Assembly: GCA_002914845.1 (NCBI GenBank)
Contig: JXTC01000216.1
Span: 249,262 to 313,261 of the forward strand
Length of the DNA: 64,000 bases
DNA from: Trema orientale
Lineage: Eukaryota; Streptophyta; Magnoliopsida; Rosales; Cannabaceae
Direction of reading: 5' to 3'
The position numbers were made by a program, and so were the translations under genes. How positions within the stretch are numbered: position 1 is the first letter of the stretch; each line of letters begins with the position of its first letter. This document shows, in pieces, positions 1-10,593 of the stretch. Below the pieces are notes generated by a model. That model worked only from the letters and a program-made list of their open reading frames with translations. It made no database searches and was not told where the DNA came from.

Positions 1-539
1 TTAGTATTTTCCCTCCTCCTCTTTTTTTCCTCCTTAAAAACTATGCCTTATTATTCTTTCACAGCTTTTTCTTTTAAAATTGTTTTCATTTTCCTCTTCA
101 TTCTTCTTTGTTTCAGTCATTATTCACCTGGTAGTTTTTGGGCAGTTTTAGGCTTTACTTGTTATTTGATTATTATAATATATATGGCAAATTTCCTTTC
201 ATATTAATACATTTCTATCTGTTTACCTAATTACCAGAAATGTTTTTGCTTGCATAAGCGAGAAGTGATTTCTTAGGTGGCTAGATAGATATTTAGAAAT
301 AAATTATCTAAAAAATTTACTGTATATTGATAATACCCTAACATATCTGAGCTAAATTATTCAAATATATTTATCTACATATACCATATATTTATATTAT
401 CCTACTTTAGACAAATATTATTCTATAGTTAAATATTATGAACTATTGATAATAATATAATAAATACTTTATTACCAATTCACTATATTCTGTATTAATC
501 CGCAGCAAAAACGCAGGCACCAAACACATTTTGTTCTAT
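1..539. other. AT-rich intergenic stretch
   Basis: No open frame, RNA gene or clear repeat could be supported here. The stretch is very AT-rich. It lies downstream of the S-domain relic on the minus strand, so any lost membrane and kinase exons of that relic would have stood here or beyond the window edge; none is recognisable. Confidence 0.4.
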
Positions 540-1590
540 AATTAGGCCCGTACATTGTCCACTAGGGGGAAGAATACTTCAACATCATAGTTGGTTCAAA
601 CCATATACCATACAATAACAGCTGCTCAAGCACTTGGCCTGCAATAGTTTAGATCCAAGAATGCTAGAAAACTCCATAAATCCATCTTTTTCTCTCTATC
701 CATTTGGCAGCTCAATGGATGTTATAGGACACATCCTTGGGACCAATCCACTGTATCCCATTACTTGGGTTTGAATATTATTAGGAATTGGCAGACTGGA
801 CTAGTAGTTAAGTCACAATATCCATTTCATCAAGAAAAAGGAAGCAATTACATTATCCGTTAGCTCCACAGTGGCAGTAGTTGGCTAGATGCCAAAGTAG
901 TCTCTCGGAAGTGAAGGATAACGCCTCCATATTTGCTCACTTTCAATCCATGTCAGTAGTCGCGGCTGATGGTAGTACCATTCATGACTATTCTTTGAGG
1001 TTACAAGTGTAACAAACTTCATCATCATTGTTTATAACAACGAAATCGAAAAGCGGATTAGGCCTTAAATGAGAGTCTGGATGGATAAAATTCTATGGTC
1101 CCCTTTCGAATTACTGCTTCCAGGAACTTTATGAAGTTGAATATCAAATTCAATTCCCCAAGTGAAATATGCAGGACAGGGTTCTTCCCAATTCCTCCAT
1201 GCCGGTAGATGCCGCTTCAGATTGGTCCCTCAAGTTCCATCCAAGTTTCAGCCCATGTAACAATGTATCCGAAGGATAGTCAAAGCTTTGCCACATATAG
1301 TTTGTTGGCGTTTGTGTCTTCCTCTTCTGTTACAACAAGATTTCCAGAATATAGAAGCTATACCTCTGGTTTCTTGGCTTGTTTCCAGAACTTTGTCGAC
1401 CAAACCACACTCTTGTTCCAATTCAAAAGCATGAGCCTGCCTATGTCCATAATCAACAAGCCTCAAACTGTCGTTACACCGGTTGCAACCGAAATGACAC
1501 TTCCGATGGACGTTCTTATATTGAATTCCCAGATGACAATTTTTTGAACTGCTTCCTGGACTCTGAAGAAGCAGAGCTCAAAGCTCCCTT
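540..1590 (-). pseudogene. Decayed S-domain (G-type lectin) receptor relic
   Basis: Read on the minus strand in shifting frames, this stretch keeps the order of a G-type lectin receptor exon 1. There is a weak WVAN-like segment near 1480-1500, then a stretch resembling SVVWST and SGNLVVTEEEDTNANNYMW near 1310-1420, and QSFDYPSDTLL with LKLGWNL near 1225-1300. A YTYNL-like piece lies near 1000 and CHCGANG near 860. DWSQGC lies near 750 and CLSSCYCMVYG, a PAN-domain core, near 620. Stops and frameshifts are frequent and no kinase exon follows. It is more eroded than the other relics in this window and may be an old member of the same cluster or of a sister S-domain subfamily. The call rests on motif order; exact edges are uncertain. 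Confidence 0.72.
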
Positions 1591-1599
1591 CAATTTATA

Positions 1600-2867
1600 G
1601 AATTTGCTTAATCCAATCAATGTGTACGAGAATTAATTGTCGACCAACGGCGTAGCATTATTGTTTAGCAATCATATTTTGTGTGGAAAAGAATTGGAGT
1701 TGATACCAGCACACTAAATGAGGTCAGTCAGATTCTACAAAGATAACTTTTTAGGCTACTATGAACATGTTTTGAGCCCATGAAAACCATTTGACTCCCA
1801 ATGGACAAATAGGCATGTACTTGATCTGAGCCATAGAAAAAAGGAGATTTGTGTGTTTAAACCAGCCTCATTGCATTGGGTTCTCATCTTCTCCCTCTCA
1901 AGTTGAGTAAGAAACTTAGTTCACAAATACAAATTCAACAACAATTACCCTGCTAGTAAAAGCGGATTTATTTATTAAACCATAATATAGGTTCAAATTT
2001 TACAAGAAGAAAAAAAAGTATGCACCATAATGCCAAGATGTTGATGATAAATAAATACAATAACAAAAGCTTTTCATCTAGATTTTAAGTTTCGATTTAT
2101 TATTTATATCAGTCTTCATTGCCTTTTTTTTCCCCAGTCAACAAGCTTGAAGGAAAAATTTGCATCATTAACAGTGGATTGACTAAAGCCTCTGACCTCA
2201 CCACTGGTCCACATAATATCCCAACATGACATACCTCATTTAATCAGCTAGAAGAAAAGAAGGAATTTAACACTGCAGCTTCTTAGAGAGATCTCAAGAA
2301 ATGCATACCTTAGAAGTTTGTTTATTTGGACCAAACCATCCCATAAGAGCTGACCACTGACTCGGTCCCTGGCAAAAATGACCATCACTAAAGTAAATTT
2401 TGTTTACCATTCCTAACCGAAACTACCACTATCCTTTGCCAGTCCTTGTCATTCTTGTTCTCTGCTAGTAACATTTTGAATGAGCCAATAAAATAGCTCG
2501 GAAAAAAAAAAAAAAAACACACACACACACTAGCTGGGTTTTCAGATTTCATTTTCTCTTCATTGGAGTTTTGTACCAATCTTACTGCAATCTAGCATGC
2601 AATTCCCAAAGCAAATCTATGGCTTTCTTAAGCTTCCAAAAAAACCCTCCAAGGCCACACTCTTTACACAAAAATGCACTTAATTTAACGAAGAAATAAT
2701 CCAGACAGATGATAATATAAAAAAGTATATGAGACAAATTGTCAATTGTTTCTCTGTATATTTCATTAATTTCGATCCATAATTTAACAATGATGGTAAC
2801 AAAAACTCATAACCCAAATTTTTTTTTTTCCTTTTTTATTGTATTTCCAAAAATAAAAAATGAAGAT
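1600..2867. other. Intergenic, with a short AC microsatellite
   Basis: No gene was recognised. An A-run followed by AC dinucleotides lies near 2502-2530. The stretch holds the 3' flank of the EF-hand gene on the minus strand. Short open frames here lack family resemblance. Confidence 0.4.
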
Positions 2868-3227
2868 TCAATGAAATTTGTTGTTGAATTCTTGCTGAAG
2901 AGCTTCTTCAAGCCATAGACGGGAGTCTTCCATAAGCTCGGGGCTCAATCTGAACATCAAAACGCAAAACTCCATCTGATTGAGAGCCCCATCACCGTCG
3001 AAATCACCTTCTTGTAACATGGACCGTAGATCTTCATCACTAAGATCCTGAAGGCCGAGCAGAGCAGAGTTCCTCTTGAGGCTCTCAAACGTGATGACCC
3101 CTTTATCACCGTCCACTAATAAATCAAACCCATTGCAGAGCTCGCCTATTAAACCATCCCCACCAAGCTTTTCCGCCATGATTGGCAAGAAATCCTCGAA
3201 ATTGGATTGTGGGTTCCGTGAAGCCAT
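2868..3227 (-). CDS. PBP1: PBP1/KIC-type single EF-hand calcium-binding protein
   Basis: This is a 119-residue, intronless small calcium sensor. The family comprises Arabidopsis PBP1 (PINOID-binding) and KIC (a partner of a calmodulin-binding kinesin). These proteins bind calcium through one EF-hand and dock to partner proteins in the cytoplasm. The canonical 12-residue loop is at residues 75-86, with D75, D77, D79, G80 and E86 all present, followed by the family signature FCVLMFRLSPELME. The N-terminal part (GLIGELCNGFDLL, GVITFESLKRNS) also matches my recollection of PBP1 more closely than KIC. Length and lack of introns fit the family. The ATG at 3227 is the first in frame and has a TATA-like element about 95 bases upstream. 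No gene of the lectin receptor cluster is functionally linked to it; it simply flanks the cluster. Family call firm, orthology to PBP1 an inference. Confidence 0.9.
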   Translation of the reverse strand: MASRNPQSNFEDFLPIMAEKLGGDGLIGELCNGFDLLVDGDKGVITFESLKRNSALLGLQDLSDEDLRSMLQEGDFDGDGALNQMEFCVLMFRLSPELMEDSRLWLEEALQQEFNNKFH

Positions 3228-3319
3228 TTCTCAAGAATAAAGAGAGATGTATAAGTAGACAGAGAGAGAGAGAGAGATTTAGTGCGAGAGAGTGATGAAG
3301 AGAAATGAGATGTGGGGAT

Positions 3320-3327
3320 GTATATAA
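3320..3327 (-). promoter_or_regulatory. TATA-like element of the EF-hand gene
   Basis: On the minus strand the bases read TTTATATA, about 95 nt upstream of the ATG at 3227. The presumed 5' leader between them is CT-rich on the minus strand (GA run at 3261-3274 on the plus strand), a common feature of plant leaders. The transcription start is inferred, not seen. Confidence 0.5.
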
Positions 3328-3384
3328 AGGAGGAGGTGAATAAGGGTATTGGATTTTCCAAGAAGGAGAGGCCATGGAAGACAA

Positions 3385-4896
3385 CTAAGATACAGACGGA
3401 TAATGAAGAAGAAGGTCGGTACTCGGTATGTTTTCGAAGCTGCCTATGGGGTTTCTTAGAAGGGTCTTGACCCTGTGAGGGGTAGAATCGTCCATTTAGG
3501 AAGGAGTGATAGGGTGGCTTTTCTTGTCTTGTTGAACTTTTCTAGTCAGAAGGAAGCTACTTAGGGGCCAAATTGTCCATCCAAGGGGATTGAGATGATT
3601 GTGGTCCGTGGAATAGGTCTTCTACTCTTCTTCCATTTTCCTTTCATTATTAATTGAGGGGAAACAGCCAACAAAGTCCTTATGAGAATGTGAGCTTACT
3701 TAGATGGGAAGGTCACCACTCAATAGGGGTAGATTTGTTTTTTCACGTTGAAAATAACTTTTGGACGCTTTCATCCTTTTCCTTTTTCTCATTTCATATT
3801 AAAGGTTGCCTGCTTTGGTGTCAGGTTGTGGAAGATGAAACCATTAATTCAAGGCAAAGAGAAGCTGCCAAGAAAATTGGGAAGGATGGAATATGGATCC
3901 ATTGATTAATCAAAGATTACATTATTTTAATCAAGATGCTTAAGGGAAAAGTGATTTGTCTACCATGGTGAGCAGAGTGTATGTTGGTGTGCCTTAAATA
4001 TACTAATGGATTAATCTTTTGGAGTCATTTCTTTGTCGTAGAAAAAATATTAAAAAAAAAATGAACGCTAATTGTACTCTTTTTATTTATTTTTTTGCTG
4101 CATTTATTTTCTTAATATCTGACACGTGAATTCTACTATAATTTGTTATATTTTTGAAATGTTAAATCATTATATTCTTAAAATGTAATGTCAGTGAAAT
4201 CCACAAATCCATGTCTCAATCAGTGAAATAAAAGAGTGTAAAAAAGAATAAGAAAGATATTTAGCATTCCCCACAAAGAAAAGGATGAAATAAGAAGCTC
4301 TAAATCCTAGATTGATGATTCAAAAAAAAAATATATTAAGAAAAGGTAATTATAAATATGTCTTCTGTAGTTCATCAATTTTTAAATTCAATCCTATATT
4401 TTTCGAAACTAAACTACATTTCACCTCTTGAGATTTAACATTAAGTTCACCTATGTAATATTTAATTTTAGGAAAAAAAAACTTTATTGAAGAAAATTTT
4501 ACAATCATTCAATATTTTGAAACATAAATTATTTAAAAAAAATTCTAAATTAATAGAAAGTTTCTATCAAACAATACCAAATTAAAAAGACAGAAGAGAT
4601 TTCTAATAATTTAGAAGCTATTTAGAAATAATTTATGTTTTGATATTTTTAAGGAAGAATCTATTTCATCAATTAAAACTTTTTACACAAAATTAGAGTT
4701 ACACATTGCAGAAATGAAATTTTTAAGAAAGTAGGGGTTAAATAATAAATAAAAAAGAGTAAAAAATATGGGGATATATTTCTAATTAACTCTAATTAAG
4801 AAAAAATTAAAGGTGTGATAAAATTAAAATAACTTAATAAAACAACATAGTATGAAATAAGAACGCTGCATCAGACTTGTCTTATAGCCTAAACTA
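3385..4896. other. Intergenic; possible old MITE copy near 4118-4250
   Basis: No gene was recognised. The block around 4118-4250 (beginning near TGACACGTG, with ATAATTTGTTAT and a later CAGTGAAAT) is a diverged relative of a block near 58857-58945. Two separated copies point to an old dispersed repeat. Confidence 0.35.
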
Positions 4897-5310
4897 AGAC
4901 CATCTCTAATGCAAATACTATTGCTAAAAGTAAATTTGACACAAGAAATAGGGAAATAATAAATTTTTATACTAAATTTAAATTTTTACTCCAATGCACG
5001 ATTCTATTTAAAATGATATTTCAAATTTGTTTTATTATATAATAATGAATTAATAAGTTAATTTTGTAATAGATTGAGTATTAAAAAAAGTGAATTGACT
5101 GAGGAATGAAAAGTGATTGAGCATTGAAGCTATTAGTCTTAATATTTTAAAATTATAACATTATGATATACTCAGTGATATATATGGGACAAATCATAGC
5201 ATATGTTAAATTCAGAACAACAAATAGCATTGACTTAGTAGAGAGTTTTTGTACTATATGCTAAATTATCACATTAACAAGAAGAAATGATATTACATTA
5301 GAAATGTTCT
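4897..5310. mobile_element. MITE with AGACCATCTCTAATG-type ends
   Basis: The left end reads AGACCATCTCTAATGCAA. The right end, reverse complemented, reads AGAACATTTCTAATGTAA. The pair forms imperfect terminal inverted repeats about 414 bases apart, resembling the widespread plant MITE ends of the GAGCATCTCCAATG type. There is no coding capacity, and the target duplication is unclear. Confidence 0.5.
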
Positions 5311-6204
5311 AAAACTCTGAATAACTCAAACTAAACATAATTTTTTTCCTCATGCATGCTCCAATAGTTACCATTTTGGGCATATAAAGTTACGTAACTA
5401 ACCTTATGAACAATACTACAAAGCTTGTGAAGTTGAAGCTAGTATTGACTTAGTATAAAACAATCACTAATCAACAAACCCACCAACCCCCCCCTCTCTT
5501 CCCCAAAAAAGAAGTTTCGAGTAAATTTTCCGTGGGGTTTTGAATCTTGGGGTTAAGGAGCCAAATACCATTTTTTTGAGATACATGAACCAAAGTAAAC
5601 ATCAATTTAGTATGTTCCTTTAATCACCATTTTCAGCATCTAAAAGTTATCCTCTTGAATTAATTTGGGTGTGTACAACTGATAAACAAAACATACTTTT
5701 CAAAATTATAGCAAAAGAATAATTGTGATAAAATAAGGGAAATTGACGCAAATAGCCCATTTTTGAGGCATTCGGAATTTTTTAAACCTGTTTTTTAAAA
5801 TGACTTTTCTAGACCGAAATTCTGACAATTTTAACTCATTCTGGAGAGAGAAATATTCAAGCTTCCAAATATGCCTTGCTGCAAATTTATGCTTTTTAGG
5901 TGTACTATGGATACACAGACATATTCCCTCACTTTTCCCTAATATTTTTCTTCCCACTCGTACTTTGTCTTCCTCTTCATTGATTTCTATTTTTGTAGCT
6001 CTCATCCTCGATCTCTCTCTCTATCTCTCTCTCGACCATAGCTTTATATTCCCTCTGTGTCAACTCCGGCTACTGTAGCTCTATGCGATATCTTTGTCTC
6101 TCGCTCTCACTCTTACATCGTCTCATTTGGTCACATTAATTCTACGAGAAAGAGATATGTGTTTTTTTTCATTCTCGGTCACTTATTTGTTCTTACTGAA
6201 GGTT

Positions 6205-7405
6205 ATTAGGTATAGAAGATAGTAGAAGTAATTGGGTATAGATCTGTTAGTTACCAGATCTGGCTAGATCTATGTCGACATAATGGACCTAGATCTAATT
6301 ATGACCATTTGATACAGATTTGTGACACGAAGACATAGTACGTCATAATTTGATATTTACGTTTAAGGATGGCAACAAGTCAGGTTCGAAGTGAGTATAG
6401 CTATCCCACTCCTATACCCGCGGGAAAAAATCAAACCCTTCCCTGCCTCATTTACCTATTTAAATTGGCGGGACGGGTTCGGGTATTATCCACATGGAGT
6501 AGGCAGGTACCCATACCCGGTAAAAAAATTAAAAAAATATATTTGAATAATTGAAAAATAAAAAGAAATATGAATTTAAAGAGAAAAAAAATCTAATGAT
6601 AATATTATATACTAAAATTAATAATAAGTCAATAATATAACCTAATTTTTGTATATACATATTTATTTATGTGTATTTTACATAAATTATACATATACTT
6701 AATATATATTTTTTATTTTTTATATATATAATTAATCATGTCGGGTACGCGGAGCGGGTACCTCTATTCCCATATCTAGAGCATGTTTTTCAATTAGTAC
6801 TCATACCTACCCCATTTACCCAAATAGTCGTGTATTACCCACCCCATTAGGGTCGAGTACCCACAAGTAAATGGGTATAATTGCATCTCTATTTACGTTT
6901 GCTTTAGAAGAAACCAGTGTATGTAAGTTTATTTTAATAAAAAAAGGGCGTAGAGCATGTGTAACTATGTGACTATATGTGATACAGAGTATATAAGTTT
7001 TGTGATAAGCAGTCACATTATTGTGACTGACAGTCAATATTTGGTGTGCATCTTTATGAACATTATGAATTTTTGTCACATAATATGTTAGGTAGTTGCT
7101 TTATGGAAGATGGTAGAAGTAACTGGATATGAATCTATTAGTTACTAGATCTGGCCAGATCTATGTCGACGTAATGGTCTCAGATCTGATTATGACCATT
7201 TGTCACAAATTTGTGATACGAAAATATAGTACGTCATAGTTTGATATTTATGTTTGCTTTAGAAGAAGCTAATGTAAGTTTATTTTAATAAAAAAAAAAA
7301 GGACCCAAAGTATTTTTGTGACAGGCAGTCACATTATTGTGACTGACAATCACTATTTGGTTTGCATCTTTATGAACATTGTAAGTTCCTGTCATATAAT
7401 ATATT
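6205..7405 (+). repeat. Internal direct duplication in the MULE
   Basis: A unit of about 0.3-0.36 kb is present twice. Copy 1 covers about 6205-6364 and 6891-7095, split by the nested element; copy 2 covers about 7096-7405. Shared landmarks are AGATCTATGTCGAC, ATTATGACCATTTG, a CAGTCACATTATTGTGACTGACA palindrome, and GCATCTTTATGAACATT. The nested element inserted into copy 1 after the duplication. Confidence 0.75.
6365..6890. mobile_element. Small nested DNA element inside the MULE
   Basis: The ends are AAGGATGGCAA and TTGCATCTCT, weakly inverted. They are flanked by identical 10-base sequences, ATTTACGTTT, at 6355-6364 and 6891-6900. The uninterrupted paralogous segment at about 7245-7260 shows the empty-site arrangement. 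GGATGGCAA-type ends and CCCGCGGG-rich subterminal sequence recall common plant hAT MITEs. The duplicated length could be 8-10 bases depending on where the ends are set. Confidence 0.7.
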
Positions 7406-7540
7406 AAGTAGTTATTGATCCGTGTTATATTTTTAAATTTTATACTTTGCAGACATAGACAGTGTTGTTGTTTTCCTGAATTACAATGGTAACCGGGACT
7501 ATATATAATACCTATCATAGGACGGAGACTACGAGTGTTT

Positions 7541-7725
7541 TGGTTCCAATCTCGGATGAGATAAAAGACTATGTGATGAAACCATCACTTGTGCGAGCTA
7601 GATCAGCTAGTAGGCCTAAGAATAAAAGGATACCCCCTAATGGTGAAGAAGCTCCTAGACAAAAATGCTCATGTTACGACCAAGGTAGGCGCAATAGGTA
7701 AACTTGCAAGAATCCAATCCTGTTA
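7541..7725 (+). pseudogene. MULE transposase C-terminal relic (zinc-knuckle tail)
   Basis: In the frame that includes 7607-7699 the translation reads SRPKNKRIPPNGEE and then KCSCYDQGRRNR, a stop codon, and TCKNPI. Plant MULE transposases commonly end in a GRPKKKR-type basic stretch followed by a CxxC...HNRRTC zinc knuckle. Here the knuckle has lost residues and carries a stop. It supports the MULE call and shows that the element descends from a coding copy. No catalytic DDE region is recognisable. Confidence 0.6.
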
Positions 7726-8830
7726 CATACAACCAATCATAGACCAGGGACCCGTTCTACAAGTCGTGTATGAATAGTATTATTTTGGAATATGTGATTA
7801 GTCATTGTGATAGATAATCGAACAAACACAAAATCAGATAATTTGTGACATAGCGTCGTATATGTTGTGATAGTCATAGGTTAAGAACGAAACTAACGAA
7901 TTGTTGTTGCTGTATTTTATTATCCCATTTATATGTACCCTAATTTTCAGTTTATGATTCACTTTTATTAAATATATCCATCTTGCTTGAGATATTACAT
8001 ATTTTACTATAACTTAGAGTCATACATTTGTGATGGGTGGTAATAAATGACAATTCAAAATTATAGAAAACGTGCTTCAAATGTGATACATCGGCATAAA
8101 TATGCGACAAGTTGTAACACTAATTCATACATACTTTCATTGCTGTATTTTTTTATCCCATTTATATGTACTCAAGTTTCCAGTTTATGATCAACTTTTA
8201 TTAAATATGTCCAGCTTGTTTGAGATATTATATATATTAGAGTCATATATTTTGTGACAGATGAGTAATATATGATAGATTGATAGTTCAAAATTACAGA
8301 GAACATGCTTCAATTGTGAAAATTCGTCACAAATATGTGATAAAACGTAACAAATGATAGTCAACTAATGGATGTAATTAACACTACTTTCGTACATGAA
8401 TTAGTTGGCCACTTTGGTCAAAAAGATAGGAGAGTGTATAGTTGGGGCTTGCAGTAATCGTGTCAGTAGTTGAGTAGTGGGGTTTACGATTTTCAAAATT
8501 TTAATTACAAAAAATATAATAGAATATAACCACAACAGAGCATAATTGAAGGGCATTTTGGACTTCTATTTTCCTAAATAAGTCTAGAAAAGTCATTTTG
8601 AAAAACTAGTTTACAAAAGTCTAAATGCCTCAAAAATGGACTATTTGCCCCATTTTCCCATAAAATAACTAGGTGGGTTATATAACCGGTACTAGTGTAA
8701 TTCATCCGGATCTTGGAATACAGGTTCACTTTATGGCCCAATTATGATCAGGTATTGTCTCAGATCTTCATTTGGGCCTGCATAAATTTCAATAAGGGTC
8801 CTTTAGGGAAAAATGGACCTAACTAGTAAA

Positions 8831-9656
8831 GGGAAAGTTCATAGTGAAAATTACGCCTAATCCCCGTTTTTTAAAACTTATTTCAAAAATACCTGTTTTT
8901 AATTTTTCTTTCAAAAATATCTATTTTTATGGTCCATATTTCATATGCAAAATATAAGTAGTCCACATTTACAATGTAAAGTTTATCTATGAGGTACACA
9001 TTTTAAAATGTGTGCCAATTTTTAGTGTAATTTTTATTTATGAAATGTAGAACACGGTATACATTTAATGCATGAAATTTCTACCGTGGTATACATTTCA
9101 TGTGTAAAACAGTAGTAGTTTATATTTCTTTAAAAAAAGGTATAAAAATGAGTATTTATAAAATAAAAATAAAAAAAGGGTATTTGTGAAAATATAGTTT
9201 CAAAAACGGGTTTTTATGAACTTTTCCTAAGTTCATAACTACCCCTTTTTAAAACCATATTCCTTTCATTTTTATTTAACCAATACCTATTTTTGGAGAA
9301 ATGTTGACCATCAGTATTTTACACAAATACATACTATAGTGGTATACCGTGATATATATTTTATGAATAAAAATTACACTAAAAATTAGTACACATCTCA
9401 AAATATATATAATAGGTCAATTTTATAATAAAAAATGTAAATGATATTAATCATTTATATTGTAAATGTATACCATTTATATTTTACGTAAGGAATGTAT
9501 ACTTCATAGATAAAAATTTATATTATAAATATATATCACTCATATTTTATACATGAAATGTATACCATAAAAATTGGTATTTTTGAAAAAAAAATAAAAA
9601 ATGAGTATTTATGAAAATAAAGTATAAAAATGGGTGCTGAATGTAAATTTCTCAAC
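8831..9656. repeat. Two adjacent related fold-back elements
   Basis: The first spans about 8831-9227. It starts GGGAAAGTTCATA and ends, reverse complemented, GGAAAAGTTCATAA, with arms rich in CAAAAATACC / GGGTATTTGTGAAAA. A second, related fold-back follows at about 9228-9656 with arms AATACCTATTTTT and AAAATGAGTATTTATGA. Both contain repeats of a TATACCGTGGTATACATTT type. No coding capacity was seen and target duplications are not convincing. Confidence 0.45.
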
Positions 9657-10593
9657 TACTAACTCCAAAATAATTTTATTAGGTTAGAATGTTTTTTTTC
9701 AAAGGAGTGTCATATTATTTGTGATTAATAGATAATAAATATATTAGTAATCAATGGTTGATCCTATAAAAATTATGAATTTATGGTCATAAAATATAAT
9801 GATTACTCGTCACTAATATTGTGATATTCATTAAAACAAAAGTCATATTTAAAAATAACCCTAAAAAAGGTGAAAAATAGTCTTAAAAATGTTATTTTGG
9901 CCCAAATTACTTCTAACTAGCGCCATTTCTGTCCTTTTAAGAGAATACCCGATCTTAGAAAGGGGCTCTTAGTGAAATGGTCAAATTTTGGCTCCATTTA
10001 AATATATTTGTTTTCCAAATTCTTTAACAGAATGATTAGTTCCATATATATATATATACGTATGTTCGTTATATCAAATAAAATATATAATCAGAACAAA
10101 AACTTTCATGTATTAGAATAATGCTGATATAATCTAATTTACTCCATAAAGAAAACGGACATTTATAAAGTAGTTTAAGTGCCGGCCATTTGTTATAATT
10201 AGTATTTTAGAAATGCGTTACAAAAAGAAAAATTCCCTTTAAAATATGAAATTATGTCGATATTTATCACGTATCAGCATATTTAATATTTTTTAATTAA
10301 AAAAAAAAACAGAGACATGTTTAAAATTCAGGTGTCAAAAACAACATGCACCCAATTTTCCTTTTCAATAATACATATTTTTTTCTCTTCCGAAAACAAA
10401 AATAAAAGAAATACATCTTTTTGCATTTGTGGGAGTTGTATGATACATCTTACTAATTGCAAATTTAGCCTATCGAAAAAAAAAAAAGTACGGTAAATTG
10501 AAATAGTCTAATATCTCTTCTGAAGTTACCATTCAAATAATAATGATAATAGTAATAATAATAGTAACATCTCCTATGACGTGCACTCAATCT
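9657..10593. other. Intergenic, 3' flank of receptor kinase A
   Basis: AT-rich with an ATA/ATG-type microsatellite at about 10538-10570. It contains the 3' flank of gene A, which is transcribed leftward. No other gene was seen. Confidence 0.4.

Larger units (their letters stand above)
5737..8659. mobile_element. Mutator-like element (MULE), 2.9 kb, with long TIRs and 9-bp TSD
   Basis: The two ends form inverted repeats of roughly 80-90 bases. The left starts GGGAAATTGACGCAAATAG; the right, reverse complemented, starts GGGAAAATGGGGCAAATAG. Both continue through CCATTTTTGAGGCATT and AAAATGACTTTTCTAGA. The element is bracketed by a perfect 9-bp direct repeat, ATAAAATAA, at 5728-5736 and 8660-8668. 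Long TIRs with a 9-bp duplication are the hallmark of Mutator-like elements. Inside are a transposase C-terminal relic (near 7541-7725), an internal direct duplication, and a nested small element. It has no intact transposase, so it is a non-autonomous or dead derivative. Confidence 0.88.

Noticed and set aside
1209..1547. 112-codon plus-strand open frame
   Set aside because: It lies antisense over the S-domain relic and has no resemblance to a protein family; the motifs are on the minus strand.
5706..6078. Overlapping open frames of 99 and 92 codons on opposite strands
   Set aside because: They run across the left TIR of the MULE, are low in complexity, and match no known family.
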